Shown here one piece after another: positions 1-8,818 of a stretch of 61,595 bases of DNA. Both the position numbers and the translations under genes were made by a program. Each line of letters opens with the position of its first letter. The first letter of the stretch is position 1. Source of the DNA: Streptomyces sp. L-9-10 (GTDB lineage Bacteria; Actinomycetota; Actinomycetes; Streptomycetales; Streptomycetaceae). The notes beneath the pieces were generated by a model that had not been told where the DNA came from, did no database searches, and was given only the letters and a program-made list of their open reading frames with translations. The stretch lies in contig NZ_PHRF01000089.1 in the NCBI RefSeq assembly GCF_004151105.1, positions 1 to 61,595 of the forward strand, given 5' to 3'.

Positions 1-569
1 TGGAGAGCGGGGCCTATGTCTTCGACGGCGTCGTCCCGAACAAGTCGGGCCGTCATCTGATCTACTCCATCTGGCAGCGGTCGGACAGCCCCGAGGCCTT
101 CTACACCTGCTCCGACGTGGTCTTCGGGCAGGACAACGGCGGTGCGGGCGGCGCCGCGCCGGCCGCCTCCGCGCCCACCGACGAGAAGATCGCGGAAGGT
201 ACGGAGAAGTCCACCGTCGAGCACAACGGCCATGGTGACCTCGGTACCGACGCGTCGAAGGTCTCGGCGAAGGACACCCCGGCCACGGCCACCCCGGCCA
301 CCCCGGAGAAGCAGCCGGACACCGGCACGGACGGCTACTCCGACGCTGATGCCGGAGCCGAAGCCGGAACCGGAGCGGAAGCCGGAGCCGAGGCCAACTC
401 CCTTGAGACGAAGGGCGCCGGCGGTCAGGACACCCTCGCGGAGACCGGCGGCGACAGCGCCACCTCCTACCTCGCGATAGGTGGCGCGGCGGCGCTCGCC
501 ATCGGTGCCGCGGTGGCCTTCGGAACCGCTCGCCGCAAGGCCGTATCGGCCGGGCGTCACAGCCGCTGA
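1..569 (+). CDS. Cell-wall-anchored lytic polysaccharide monooxygenase (AA10), 3' part
   Basis: The gene enters from outside the window; the frame runs from base 3. The first readable residues (GRHLIYSIWQRSDSPEAFY, then CSDVVF) are the typical C-terminal end of the AA10 chitin/cellulose-active copper monooxygenase domain. A low-complexity Ala/Gly/Glu/Thr linker of about 80 residues follows, then LAETGG, a hydrophobic segment (AIGGAAALAIGAAVAF) and a basic tail ending at TGA 567-569. LAxTG plus membrane segment plus Arg/Lys tail is a class E sortase signal in actinomycetes, so the enzyme is predicted to be covalently wall-linked after export. The catalytic N-terminal His lies outside the window. 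A strong terminator follows at once. Confidence 0.85.
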   Translation, partial: ESGAYVFDGVVPNKSGRHLIYSIWQRSDSPEAFYTCSDVVFGQDNGGAGGAAPAASAPTDEKIAEGTEKSTVEHNGHGDLGTDASKVSAKDTPATATPATPEKQPDTGTDGYSDADAGAEAGTGAEAGAEANSLETKGAGGQDTLAETGGDSATSYLAIGGAAALAIGAAVAFGTARRKAVSAGRHSR

Positions 570-591
570 CCCCCGCCGCACGGCACCGCGC

Positions 592-633
592 ACTGCCTTC
601 CGCCACCGGGACTCCCCGGTGGCGGAAGGCAGT
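592..633. terminator. Convergent hairpin terminator
   Basis: Perfect 19-bp inverted repeat (592-610 with 615-633, loop ACTC) between the LPMO stop and the lipase stop. The genes converge here, so it probably serves both strands. No T-run, as usual in Streptomyces. Confidence 0.8.
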
Positions 634-674
634 CGTGTGTCCGCAGGGAGTACGGGAGGGGGTACGGGTACGGG

Positions 675-1580
675 TCAGCCGATCACCGAGGCGCAGGTGG
701 TCGGGGTGGCACGGGCGGGATCGAGCGCGTTGTTCACCTCGTGGAAGGCGATCCTGTCGATCGTCCCGATCGCCACATGCTCGGAGAGATCGACCGGGCA
801 CAGATCCTGGAGCAGCACATTCCGTACGTTGGGGCCGGTCAGGAACTGTGACCGGTACGGGGTGACCACCTCGTCGTACCGGGTGGCTATCACGGTGTAG
901 CGCACCCCGGGAACGGTGTCGCCGCCCGCGTTGAGCTTGGTGAGGAAGGCGGATCCGGCCACCTGGTCGGCGAGCCCGGGGGTCTTCTCGTTCAGCAGCT
1001 CGCCCGCCCCGGGGAAGTACGGCAGCAGCCGGGAGAGCCCGAGCAGGGTGCTGCCGCGGTTGGAGGGGGCGAGGCCGACCAGGGCGTTCACCTTCGCCGC
1101 CCCGCCGAGGAACTTCAGGTAGTAGCGCGGCATCATGCCGCCCTGGGAGTGGCCGACGACATCGGCCTTCGCGGCGCCGGTGGCCGCGAGCACCTTGTCG
1201 ACATAGGTGGCGAGCTGCCCGGCCGAGGCGTCGATGGGGCCGAGGCCGTGGAAGAACGGGACGCCGGGGAGCTGCCCGTAGTCGAGGGAGAAGACGCAGT
1301 ATCCGCGGTTCACCAGATACGGGGCGAGGCCCAGCCAGTTGTCGATGGCGTTCCCGAGGGTGCCGTGGACGAGGACGACGGGACGGGGATGGGCGGCGGA
1401 GGGCTTGCAGGAGTAGTCGTTCCAGCCGCTGCTCGACGACGCGGGGACAGCGGGGGCGGACACGGACGTGGGGGTGGTGGGGGCCGCGGTGGGGGTCGCG
1501 GCGACGGCGGGGGTGGCCAGGGATGTAGCGGCCAGCAGCAGCGCGGTCAGCGGTCCGAGCGCGCGCTTCCAGGGCAGCAT
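675..1580 (-). CDS. Secreted triacylglycerol lipase / esterase (alpha/beta hydrolase, Lipase_2 type)
   Basis: A 301-residue exported lipase. Residues 1-28 form a signal peptide (basic MLPWKR, hydrophobic core, cleavage near AVAA), followed by a Thr/Pro/Ala linker. The hydrolase domain begins near residue 66 with VVLVHGTLG (oxyanion-hole loop) and carries the nucleophile elbow GHSQGG with Ser145; DLSEHVAI near the end probably supplies the catalytic His. The start at 1580 is chosen because AAGGAG lies just upstream; a longer reading to 1643 adds only an unlikely leader before the signal peptide. It is monocistronic, facing the LPMO, so both look like secreted degradative enzymes. A possible TetR-type operator lies at 1665-1678. 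Confidence 0.85.
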   Translation of the reverse strand: MLPWKRALGPLTALLLAATSLATPAVAATPTAAPTTPTSVSAPAVPASSSSGWNDYSCKPSAAHPRPVVLVHGTLGNAIDNWLGLAPYLVNRGYCVFSLDYGQLPGVPFFHGLGPIDASAGQLATYVDKVLAATGAAKADVVGHSQGGMMPRYYLKFLGGAAKVNALVGLAPSNRGSTLLGLSRLLPYFPGAGELLNEKTPGLADQVAGSAFLTKLNAGGDTVPGVRYTVIATRYDEVVTPYRSQFLTGPNVRNVLLQDLCPVDLSEHVAIGTIDRIAFHEVNNALDPARATPTTCASVIG

Positions 1581-1664
1581 CGTGTGATCTCCTTGCGGCT
1601 CAAGGGAATTGGCGATGTCTGTCAGCCCTGTGGCCCGGACCACAAAGATGCTTCCGCTATGAAG

Positions 1665-1678
1665 TTACGCATGAGTAA
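1665..1678. promoter_or_regulatory. Candidate operator upstream of the lipase
   Basis: TTACGCATGAGTAA, a near-perfect palindrome (6 of 7 pairs), 85 bp upstream of the lipase start. The neighbouring decamer GAAGTTACGC occurs twice (1661-1670 and 1690-1699), 29 bp apart. The TTAC...GTAA form resembles TetR-family lipid-regulator sites; this is inference. The rest of 1581-1794 holds no gene. Confidence 0.35.
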
Positions 1679-1794
1679 GGTGAAGAAGGGAAGTTACGCG
1701 TCGGTAAAAAGTGCGACGCGTGATGCCGTCCGTTGCCAAGAGGCCGGAGAGCGGCAGGAGAACGGCCTGAGAGCGGCCGGAGATACGTGACGCG

Positions 1795-2817
1795 CTACGC
1801 GGCCAGCGACCCCGGCACGATCGCACGCGGGCCGAACTTCGCGCGGGCCCGGTCGGCCACCGCTTCGATCCGGCGGGCCCGGTCGTCCACCGGGTCGAAC
1901 GTCAGCTGATGGGTGGCCTGTCCGGCCGGGACCAGCCCCTCGGCCCGTACCGAGAGAGCCCGTACCCGCGCCCGTTGCAGCCCGAGCGACTCATGGATCC
2001 GGTACGCGACGCCGGCGAGCGCCGCCGAGTGGGCGGTCGGCTCGCGCAGCGCGCGCGTACGGGTGGTCGTGGAGCGGTCCGCGTACCGCACGGTGAGTGT
2101 CAGTGAGCGGCACACCTGGTCCGTGCCGCGCATCCGGACGCCCAGTTCCTCGGTGACCGAGAGCAGCGCGCGCCGGTGCCGCTCCTGGTCCAGCTCGTCG
2201 CGGGAGAAGGTCCGTTCGGCGGCGAGCGAGCGGGCGGCGGCGTTCGGGGCGACTCCCGTACGGTCCACGCCGTGGGCCTTCTCGTACAGTTCACGCCCCA
2301 TCCGCACCCCGGTGATCCGCTGGAGTGTCGACAGCGGCACGGCCGCGGTCCTCCCGATGGTGTCGAGTCCGTACGCGCGCAGCGCGCGGGCCGTCGCGGC
2401 GCCGATGCCGGGCAGTTCGCCGACCGGGCCGGGCTCCAGGAACCGTTCGATCGCGCGCTCGTCGTCCGCCACCACGAGCGTCGTGCCCGGCGCGGCCCGG
2501 CGCGCGGCCATCCGCGCCAGCATCGGGGTGGGGGCCACACCGATCGTGCAGCCGGTGCCGAGGTGCGCGAGCGCACGGACCCGCAGTACGGAGGCGATCC
2601 CGGCGGCGTCCTGTCCGAAGTACCGTTCCGCACCGCGTACATCGACGAGCGCGGTGTCGGGCGGCAGTGCCTGGACGGCGGGGCTGATGTCCTCGATCAG
2701 CCCGACCAGCGCGGGCAGCGTCGCCTCGGACCCGCCCCCGCCCCGGAGTTCCGGACCCTGGGCTTCCGGCCTTCCCCGGAGTTCCGGGCCGGAGTGGAAC
2801 CGTATACAGAGGATCAT
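1795..2817 (-). CDS. imuB: ImuB-like Y-family polymerase homologue, probably non-catalytic
   Basis: A 340-residue Y-family-fold protein following dnaE2 with an ATGA overlap (ATG 2817-2815, dnaE2 stop 2816-2814). The helix-hairpin-helix region (LPGIGAATARALRAYG) and the little-finger region are present. The catalytic signatures of true Pol IV are not: the N-terminal DMDAF-type motif is replaced by MILCIRFHS, and the SIDE motif is missing before TALVDVRG. This is the pattern of ImuB, which bridges DnaE2 and the sliding clamp. QLTFDP near the C terminus could be a clamp-binding motif. Streptomyces annotations often call it DinP or Pol IV. It should act in LexA-controlled translesion synthesis with DnaE2; no ImuA' gene lies beside it. 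Confidence 0.8.
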   Translation of the reverse strand: MILCIRFHSGPELRGRPEAQGPELRGGGGSEATLPALVGLIEDISPAVQALPPDTALVDVRGAERYFGQDAAGIASVLRVRALAHLGTGCTIGVAPTPMLARMAARRAAPGTTLVVADDERAIERFLEPGPVGELPGIGAATARALRAYGLDTIGRTAAVPLSTLQRITGVRMGRELYEKAHGVDRTGVAPNAAARSLAAERTFSRDELDQERHRRALLSVTEELGVRMRGTDQVCRSLTLTVRYADRSTTTRTRALREPTAHSAALAGVAYRIHESLGLQRARVRALSVRAEGLVPAGQATHQLTFDPVDDRARRIEAVADRARAKFGPRAIVPGSLAA

Positions 2818-5800
2818 CCCGCGCTCCCCGGGCTGGAGTGCCACAGCTTCCGTCCGGTCGGCAGCCCTTCGCCGGGCGGCTTGAGGTCCGCCCAGGGGTT
2901 CATCTCGTAGCCCGTGGGCAGATGGATGCGCCGGCCGTCGTCCCCCTGAGGACCGCCGGAAGGCGACGCCGGGGCCGCGGACGCCGGGGGCGCGTCCAGC
3001 GCGGCCGCGACCGCGTCCAGCCCGCCCTTCTCGCGCAGTTCCACCAGCTCCGCCAGGTTCCAGGCCGCCGCGCCCACCACGCTCAGACTCCGTGGACCGC
3101 GCCGCTGCACCACCCCGCGCACCAGCAGCAGCCAGGAGTGGAAGACGGTATGCGCGCACGCCTCGTGGCTGTCGTCGAAGAAGGCCAGATCGACCAGGCC
3201 CGTACCGTCGTCCAGCGTCGTGAAGATGACCCGCTTGCCGGAGCGGATCGGCGGGGTCTGGGTCGCCACCTTGGCGCCCGCGACCAGTACGGTCCTGCCG
3301 TGCGGCACCTCCCGCAGCCGCTTGGCCGACATCACCCCCAGTTCCTTCAGGAATGCGTAGTGGTCTCCCATCAGATGGCGGGAGGCGTCCATGCCGAGGA
3401 CACCCAGCTCGGCGCTGAGACGCTCCGCGTCCCCCAGGTCGGGCAGTCCTGCGGGGGCGGTGCGCCGCCCGCCCTCCAGCGGGAGCTGGTCTCCGTACGC
3501 GCCCGCTCTCCGCTGCGCTCCGTGCAGTTCGGACAGATGCAGCAGCAGATCGCGCCGGTTGGCGCCGAACCTGTCCAACGCGCCCACCTGCGCGAGCCGT
3601 TCGGCCACCGGCCGGGCCGGTCTGGCCCGCTGCCAGAAGTCCAGCAGCGAGGAGTACGGCTGTCCCGCCTCGATCCGGGCCGCTTCCGCCTCGCTGATGC
3701 CATGGACGTCGGAGAGCGCCAGCCGCACCCCCCAGACACCTCCGGCCGCACCGGCCGCACCCGTCCCCGAGGCTCCACCCTCAGACACCAGTTCGATTCT
3801 ATGAGCGACTGTCGAACGGTTCACATCCAACGGCAGCACCGGCACCCCCCGCCGCCGCGCGTCCGCGAGCAGCAGCCGCTTGGGATACATCCCCGGATCA
3901 TGGGTGAGCAGCCCGGCGTAGAAGGCGGCCGGATGGTGCGCCTTGAGCCAGGCCGACTGATAGGTCGGTACGGCGAACGCGACGGCGTGCGCCTTGCAGA
4001 AGCCGTACGAGCCGAACGCCTCGATGATCTCCCAGGTCCGCGCGATGACCTCGGGCGTATATCCCCTCCGCCGCGTCCGCCGCTCGAACCAGGCGCGGAT
4101 CCGGGCCCCCGACCCGGGGTCGGACAGCCCTCGCCGCACCTTGTCCGCCTCCTCCCGGCCGCAGCCGGTCATGATGTCCACCATCCGGATGATCTGCTCG
4201 TGGAAGACGACCACGCCATAGGTCTCGCGCAGCGGTTCCTCCAGGTCGGGATGGGGATGGCGGACGGGCGCGCGGCCGTGTCTGGCCTCGATGAACGGCC
4301 GCACCATGTCGGCGGCCACCGGTCCCGGCCGGAAGAGCGAGATGTCGACCACCAGATCGTGGAAGGTGGCGGGCTGGAGCCTGCCGACCAGATCGCGCTG
4401 GCCGGGCGACTCGATCTGGAAGCAGCCCAGGGTCTCGGCGGACTGGATCAGCCGGTAGGTCTCGGGGTCGCCCTCCGGCACCTGTTCCGGGTCGTCGATG
4501 TCCAGCCGCTCGCCGGTGGCCCGTTCGATCTCCCCGACGGCGTGCGCCATCGCCGACTGCATCCGTACGCCCAGCACATCGAGTTTGAGCAGCCCCAGCG
4601 CCTCGACGTCCTCCTTGTCGAACTGCGACATGGGGAAGTGCTCGCCGCTGGTCGGCACCACCGGGGTACGGCGCAGCAGCGAGGCGTCCGAGAGCAGCAC
4701 TCCGCACGGGTGCATGGCGACCCCGCGCGGCAGCGCGTCCAGCGCCTCCACCAGCTCCCACAGCCGGCCGTGCTTCGTCCCGTCCCGCCGCAGCTCCCCG
4801 GCCAGTTCCCGCAGCTCGGGCAGTTCCTCCATCGCGGCGCGGGCGTCCCTGGCCCGGATGTGCGGGAAGGACTTGGCGATCCGGTCGATCTCGGCCGGGT
4901 CCATGGAGAGTGCGGCGCCCACGTCCCGTACGGCGTGACGCACCCGGTAGGTCTCGGGCATGGCGACGGCCGCGACCCGTTCGGGGCCGAAGCGGTCGAG
5001 GATCGCCCGGTAGACCTCCAGCCGTCGCGCGGACTCCACATCGATGTCGATGTCCGGGAGTCCGCGCCGCCGGGTGGAGAGGAAACGTTCCATCAGCAGT
5101 CCGTGCGCGACCGGGTCGGCGTGGGCGATCCCCAGCAGATGGTTGACCAGGGAGCCCGCGCCCGAGCCGCGCGCGGCGACCCGGACACCCATGCCCCGTA
5201 CGTCGTCGACGACCTGGGCGACCGTGAGGAAGTAGGAGGCGAAGCCGAGCTCCTCGATCGTGCGCAGCTCGGCGTCCATCCGGGTCCAGTACGTCCGGTG
5301 GTCGCGGCGCCGGTCGTAGCCGCGCAGCACCATCCCGGCGGCGCAGCGCGAGCGCAGCACCCGCCCGGCGGTACGGCGGTCCGCGCCGACCAGCCGCGGT
5401 TCGGGGAAGTGGACGGTGCCGAGACCCAGATCGTCCTCGGGGTCGACCAGACAGGCGGCGGCGGTCTCCTCGGTCAGGGCGAGCAGCCGGTGCGCGGTGT
5501 CGCGGCGGAATCCGGCGGCCTCGGCGACCAGCTCGGCGGTACGCGCCATCCCCGCCGGGTCCTTGAGCCAGCGCTCCCCGCTGTCCAGCCCCCGGCGGGG
5601 GTCGATGGGGACCAGCCTGCGGGCCGCGTCGAGGACATCGGCGACCGGTCCCTGCCCGGCGTCGGCGTAGCGCACGGCGTTGCTGAGCACCGCGCGTACG
5701 CCCTGCTCGGTGGCGAAGCCGAGGGTACGGGCGGCGTGCCGCAGCGAGCCGGGGCCCGTGCCCGTACGTCCGTGATGCACGACCTCCAGCCGGAGCGCGT

Positions 5801-6368
5801 CGCCGTAGATCTCCCGCCAGGGCGCGAGCAGCCGGGCGGCCCGGTCGGGGCGGCCCGCCGCGAGGGCGCGGCCGATCTCGGAGCCGGGTCCGAGCAGCAC
5901 GGTGAGGCCCGTGCCGAAGTTGTCCCGCCAGGGCAGCAGCGGACCGCCGCCGTCCAGTGCGTGCGCGCCGCTCCCCGAAGCGTGCGCGGTGTCCGCCGAG
6001 GCGTGCGCGGTGGAGACGAGCCGGCACAGCTCCGCCCAGCCCCGCGCGCCGTCGCGGGCGAGGAAGACCGCGCGGGGCGCGGACTCGTCGATGAAGGCGC
6101 CGCCGCGCACGGGCGTACGCCTGCGTCCGGCCGGGCCCGTTTCGCGCGCCCGCTCGCCCACCGCCAGCTCCACCCCGAAGAGCGGCCGTATCCCCTCCGC
6201 GGCGCATGCCTTGGCGAAGCGGACCGTGCCCGCGAGGGTGTCGCGGTCGGTCAGGGCGAGGGCGTCCATGTCCCGCTCGGCGGCGCGCGCGGCCAGCCGC
6301 TCCGGGTGGGAGGCCCCGTACCGCAGGGAGTACCCGGAGACGGTGTGCAGATGCGTGAAGCCGGGCAT
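2814..6368 (-). CDS. dnaE2: Error-prone DNA polymerase III alpha subunit DnaE2
   Basis: A 1184-residue C-family polymerase for damage tolerance. It has an N-terminal PHP domain (FTHLHTVSGYS at residues 4-14), the polymerase core with ARGSGAGSLVNHLLGI, the catalytic PDIDID near residues 438-443 and the third acidic site KLDVLG near 597, then a fingers region with FHEQIIRMVDIMTGCGREEADKVR split across the palm, a C-terminal HhH and an OB fold (RTVLVAGAKVAT...). The length fits DnaE2 rather than the slightly longer replicative DnaE1. The start is ATG 6368, because AGGAGG lies 5-6 bases upstream; GTG 6374 overlaps that ribosome-binding site. The LexA box at 6439-6454 predicts SOS induction. Its stop overlaps the ImuB-like gene. 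Confidence 0.92.
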   Translation of the reverse strand: MPGFTHLHTVSGYSLRYGASHPERLAARAAERDMDALALTDRDTLAGTVRFAKACAAEGIRPLFGVELAVGERARETGPAGRRRTPVRGGAFIDESAPRAVFLARDGARGWAELCRLVSTAHASADTAHASGSGAHALDGGGPLLPWRDNFGTGLTVLLGPGSEIGRALAAGRPDRAARLLAPWREIYGDALRLEVVHHGRTGTGPGSLRHAARTLGFATEQGVRAVLSNAVRYADAGQGPVADVLDAARRLVPIDPRRGLDSGERWLKDPAGMARTAELVAEAAGFRRDTAHRLLALTEETAAACLVDPEDDLGLGTVHFPEPRLVGADRRTAGRVLRSRCAAGMVLRGYDRRRDHRTYWTRMDAELRTIEELGFASYFLTVAQVVDDVRGMGVRVAARGSGAGSLVNHLLGIAHADPVAHGLLMERFLSTRRRGLPDIDIDVESARRLEVYRAILDRFGPERVAAVAMPETYRVRHAVRDVGAALSMDPAEIDRIAKSFPHIRARDARAAMEELPELRELAGELRRDGTKHGRLWELVEALDALPRGVAMHPCGVLLSDASLLRRTPVVPTSGEHFPMSQFDKEDVEALGLLKLDVLGVRMQSAMAHAVGEIERATGERLDIDDPEQVPEGDPETYRLIQSAETLGCFQIESPGQRDLVGRLQPATFHDLVVDISLFRPGPVAADMVRPFIEARHGRAPVRHPHPDLEEPLRETYGVVVFHEQIIRMVDIMTGCGREEADKVRRGLSDPGSGARIRAWFERRTRRRGYTPEVIARTWEIIEAFGSYGFCKAHAVAFAVPTYQSAWLKAHHPAAFYAGLLTHDPGMYPKRLLLADARRRGVPVLPLDVNRSTVAHRIELVSEGGASGTGAAGAAGGVWGVRLALSDVHGISEAEAARIEAGQPYSSLLDFWQRARPARPVAERLAQVGALDRFGANRRDLLLHLSELHGAQRRAGAYGDQLPLEGGRRTAPAGLPDLGDAERLSAELGVLGMDASRHLMGDHYAFLKELGVMSAKRLREVPHGRTVLVAGAKVATQTPPIRSGKRVIFTTLDDGTGLVDLAFFDDSHEACAHTVFHSWLLLVRGVVQRRGPRSLSVVGAAAWNLAELVELREKGGLDAVAAALDAPPASAAPASPSGGPQGDDGRRIHLPTGYEMNPWADLKPPGEGLPTGRKLWHSSPGSAG

Positions 6369-6438
6369 CCGCACCTCCTGGATCAGTCCGTTCTCAGTCC
6401 GCTCTCACCTCCCCCGCCTCTCCACCATAGACCAAGTT

Positions 6439-6454
6439 TCGAACGTACGTACGA
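6439..6454 (-). promoter_or_regulatory. LexA (SOS) box of dnaE2-imuB
   Basis: TCGAACGTACGTACGA matches the actinobacterial consensus TCGAAC-RYRY-GTTCGA at 15 of 16 positions (one T to A in the right half). It lies 71 bp upstream of the dnaE2 ATG, where a promoter is expected. Confidence 0.75.
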
Positions 6455-6550
6455 TGCCGCTGCGAGGGCCGGGCACCGGCCGCCCGATCAGCCGTGCGAG
6501 CCCTTCCCACCTGCGCCGACACCGAGGGAAGCGGCGCCGTGAACGCCCGG

Positions 6551-6590
6551 AGGGGCCCGGTCCACCACAGGTGTGGTGGACCGGGCCCCT
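6551..6590. terminator. Hairpin terminator after the protease gene
   Basis: Perfect 18-bp inverted repeat (6551-6568 with 6573-6590, loop AGGT) 18 bases beyond the stop of the minus-strand protease gene. Confidence 0.75.
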
Positions 6591-6607
6591 CCTCTCAGCG
6601 GGTTCGG

Positions 6608-7690
6608 TCAGCCGATCTCGGCGCCGTACGCGGCGAGCGCCTCCGGCACCGGCTGGAAGAACGTCTCACCGCCCGAGGAGCAGTCACCGCTGCCGCCCGA
6701 GGTCAGCCCGAGCGCGGTGTCGCCCGAGAAGAGCGAGCCGCCGCTGTCGCCCGGCTCGGCGCAGACCGAGGTCTGGATGAGCCCGTTGACGATGTCGCCG
6801 CCGCCGTAGTTCACGGTGGCGTCGAGCCCGGTGACCTCACCGTCGTGCACCTGGGTGGTGGAACCGCTGCGGGTCACCTGCTGGCCGACGGTCGCGTCAC
6901 CGGCCTGCGTGATCGCCTGCGTGCTGCCGTCGTAGAGGTTCACCTCGCTCGGGTGCTCCACCTCGGCGGTGTACTTGACCAGGCCGTAGTCGTTGTCCGG
7001 GAAGCTGGAGCCCTCGTTCGCCCCGATCTCGGTGCCCTGCGCGTCCGACCAGGTCTGGATGGACTCCGTGCAGTGCCCGGCGGTCAGGAAGTACGGCGCG
7101 CCGTCCTTGACCACGTTGAAGCCGAGCGAGCAGCGCCCGCCGCCGCCCGTGATGGCGTCACCGCCGGAGACGAAGGGCTTGAACTCCCCGGCCGTCTTCT
7201 TCAGTTCGGCCTTGTCGCCGAGCGCCTTCACCACGCCGCTGAGCTTGTCCCAGGACGCGCCCTTGACCGTACGGTCGGCCGTGACGACCACCTTGTTGGT
7301 CATCGGGTTGACGGCCCACGACGTGCCCGGGATGGTCGCCCGGTCCGCGAGGGTCTGCCGGGCGCTCTTCAGCTCGGCCAGGGAGTTCTGAACCATTCTG
7401 GCCTTGGCACCGGCCTGGCGCACGGTCTCGGCCGCCTGCTCGTTGACGACATTGACCACGAGCGCCTTCGACTTGGCGTCGTAGTACGTGCCGGCCGCGT
7501 CGGCGCCCAGGCTGTCGTCCAGGGTGGACGCGAGAGTTCCGGCCGCCGTGGCGGTCAGCGACTTCACCGTGAACCGGGGTGTGCTCTCACTGGCGTTCGC
7601 AGTCTGGAAGGTGACACCCGCGAGCACCAGAGCGACCGCGGCACCTCCCGCCATCGTCACTCGCTTCTTGGATATACGCCGATGATTCAA
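6608..7690 (-). CDS. Streptogrisin-like secreted serine protease (S1 family, alpha-lytic type), pre-pro-enzyme
   Basis: A 360-residue pre-proprotease. Residues 1-33 are the signal peptide (NHRRISKKR, hydrophobic core, ANA). Residues about 35-178 are the alpha-lytic-type propeptide that folds the enzyme. The mature domain starts near AITGGGGRCSLGFN. The catalytic triad is visible: His206 in TAGHC, Asp234 in DNDYG, Ser316 in GDSGGS; Cys pairs sit at 187/207 and 310/337. The start is TTG 7690, because AGGAGG stands 6 bases upstream; a longer GTG-started reading (7819) would put 43 unrelated residues before the signal peptide. It is a single-gene unit with its own terminator. Confidence 0.85.
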   Translation of the reverse strand: MNHRRISKKRVTMAGGAAVALVLAGVTFQTANASESTPRFTVKSLTATAAGTLASTLDDSLGADAAGTYYDAKSKALVVNVVNEQAAETVRQAGAKARMVQNSLAELKSARQTLADRATIPGTSWAVNPMTNKVVVTADRTVKGASWDKLSGVVKALGDKAELKKTAGEFKPFVSGGDAITGGGGRCSLGFNVVKDGAPYFLTAGHCTESIQTWSDAQGTEIGANEGSSFPDNDYGLVKYTAEVEHPSEVNLYDGSTQAITQAGDATVGQQVTRSGSTTQVHDGEVTGLDATVNYGGGDIVNGLIQTSVCAEPGDSGGSLFSGDTALGLTSGGSGDCSSGGETFFQPVPEALAAYGAEIG

Positions 7691-7975
7691 CGTCAGCCTC
7701 CTGTGGGGGGACCGCGTCAGGCCATGTGGGGTGTACCTGACACGGAGGTTGAGGCGCCCACTATTCCGAGACTGACCAGTAACACACAAGGTCGACTTCA
7801 GGACGGACACTCGCGGCACCCCCGGTACGCCGCGTCACCGGCCGACCGCCTCACGGCAAGGGAAGTTCCATATGCGAACACCCGGTGCGATCACCTTGTC
7901 ATCAGCGGGTGAGGACTAGTCCTGTCTTGAAATCACCCCTGTCCTCCTGGCGCGATCCACCCCCGGCCGGCGCCG
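7691..7975. other. Intergenic region upstream of the protease gene
   Basis: No gene seen. It must contain the protease promoter; TTGTGT and AATAGT spaced 18 bp apart near 7765-7795 (minus strand) are a weak candidate. A perfect 12-bp palindrome, AGGACTAGTCCT, lies at 7912-7923. Confidence 0.4.
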
Positions 7976-8818
7976 TCAGCCCGGCAGCAGGTCGCGCTCA
8001 CCCGCCGGTACGGCGATCGGAAGGGTGTTGCCGGGCGGCGGGAACGGGCAGATGAAGTGGTCCGCGAAGGCGCACGGCGGCAGCAGGGAACGGTTGAAGT
8101 CGACCGTCACCGTCCCGTCCGCCGCCGGGGCGGCGGGCCGCAGGAAGCGGAAGCGATAACTGCCGTTCCCGCTCGTGGTGTCGGCGAAGACCGCCCAGAG
8201 CGAGCCGTCCGGCTCGATCGCGACCTGGAGGGTGTGCTCCGTACCGTCGACGGTGAAGGCGATCTCACCGCCGAGCCCGAGGCCCCGCTCCCTCCCGTCG
8301 GCGTTCTCGACCCGGACCGTGCGGCTCGTGTCGTACGGCCGGAAGCGGCCCGGCAGCGTCCAGTCCCGGTCGTAGGGCGTGGCCTCGATGCCCCGGAACG
8401 CGCGCCGCGCGGCGGACTCCGGGTCGAAGGCGCGGACGGCCCAGAGCCCTTCGCGGCGCAGCACGACGAGCCTGCGCCCGCCGGCCGCGATCCGGGACTC
8501 CTCGAACGGACCGCTGTCCGCCGTCAGCCGGATCTCCCCGGCGAGCGGCCGGCCGTCGGCGGTCAGACCGTCTCCGTCCGCCGCTGTCAGCACCACCTCG
8601 TCGGCGTTCTCGTCCGCGCGCCATACCCCGGGAATATCCGGGAGTTGACCTTCCGGATGGTCGGCGAGCCAGTGCGTGCCGGTGAGCGAGAGCGGTCCGT
8701 ACGGCGCCGAGACCGTGACCGTACGGCGCTCGCGCCACCTCTCCCAGTCCTGCGCGGCGATGGCGGACACCGCGGATACGGGGGATGCCGCAGATACGGG
8801 GGATGCATCAGTGCTCAT
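7976..8818 (-). CDS. DUF1684 family protein
   Basis: A 280-residue cytoplasmic protein of the DUF1684 family, function unknown. Family-like stretches are TVTVSAPYGPLSLTGTHWL near the N terminus, the middle ATPYDRDWTLPGRFRPY, and the C-terminal TVDFNRSLLPPCAFADHF followed by CPFPPPGN. The start ATG 8818-8816 overlaps the stop of the preceding monooxygenase gene (ATGA), so it is the last gene of a four-gene operon. The constant pairing with flavin monooxygenases suggests a role in handling their organosulfur or related substrate, but that is context only. Confidence 0.8.
   Translation of the reverse strand: MSTDASPVSAASPVSAVSAIAAQDWERWRERRTVTVSAPYGPLSLTGTHWLADHPEGQLPDIPGVWRADENADEVVLTAADGDGLTADGRPLAGEIRLTADSGPFEESRIAAGGRRLVVLRREGLWAVRAFDPESAARRAFRGIEATPYDRDWTLPGRFRPYDTSRTVRVENADGRERGLGLGGEIAFTVDGTEHTLQVAIEPDGSLWAVFADTTSGNGSYRFRFLRPAAPAADGTVTVDFNRSLLPPCAFADHFICPFPPPGNTLPIAVPAGERDLLPG

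Noticed and set aside
2838..6542. 1234-codon open frame antisense to dnaE2
   Set aside because: A GC-rich shadow: biased Gly/Arg/Pro composition, no domain, and dnaE2 on the other strand is unmistakable. The same holds for long antisense frames over the monooxygenase operon (11241-13490) and the MFS gene (17061-19121).
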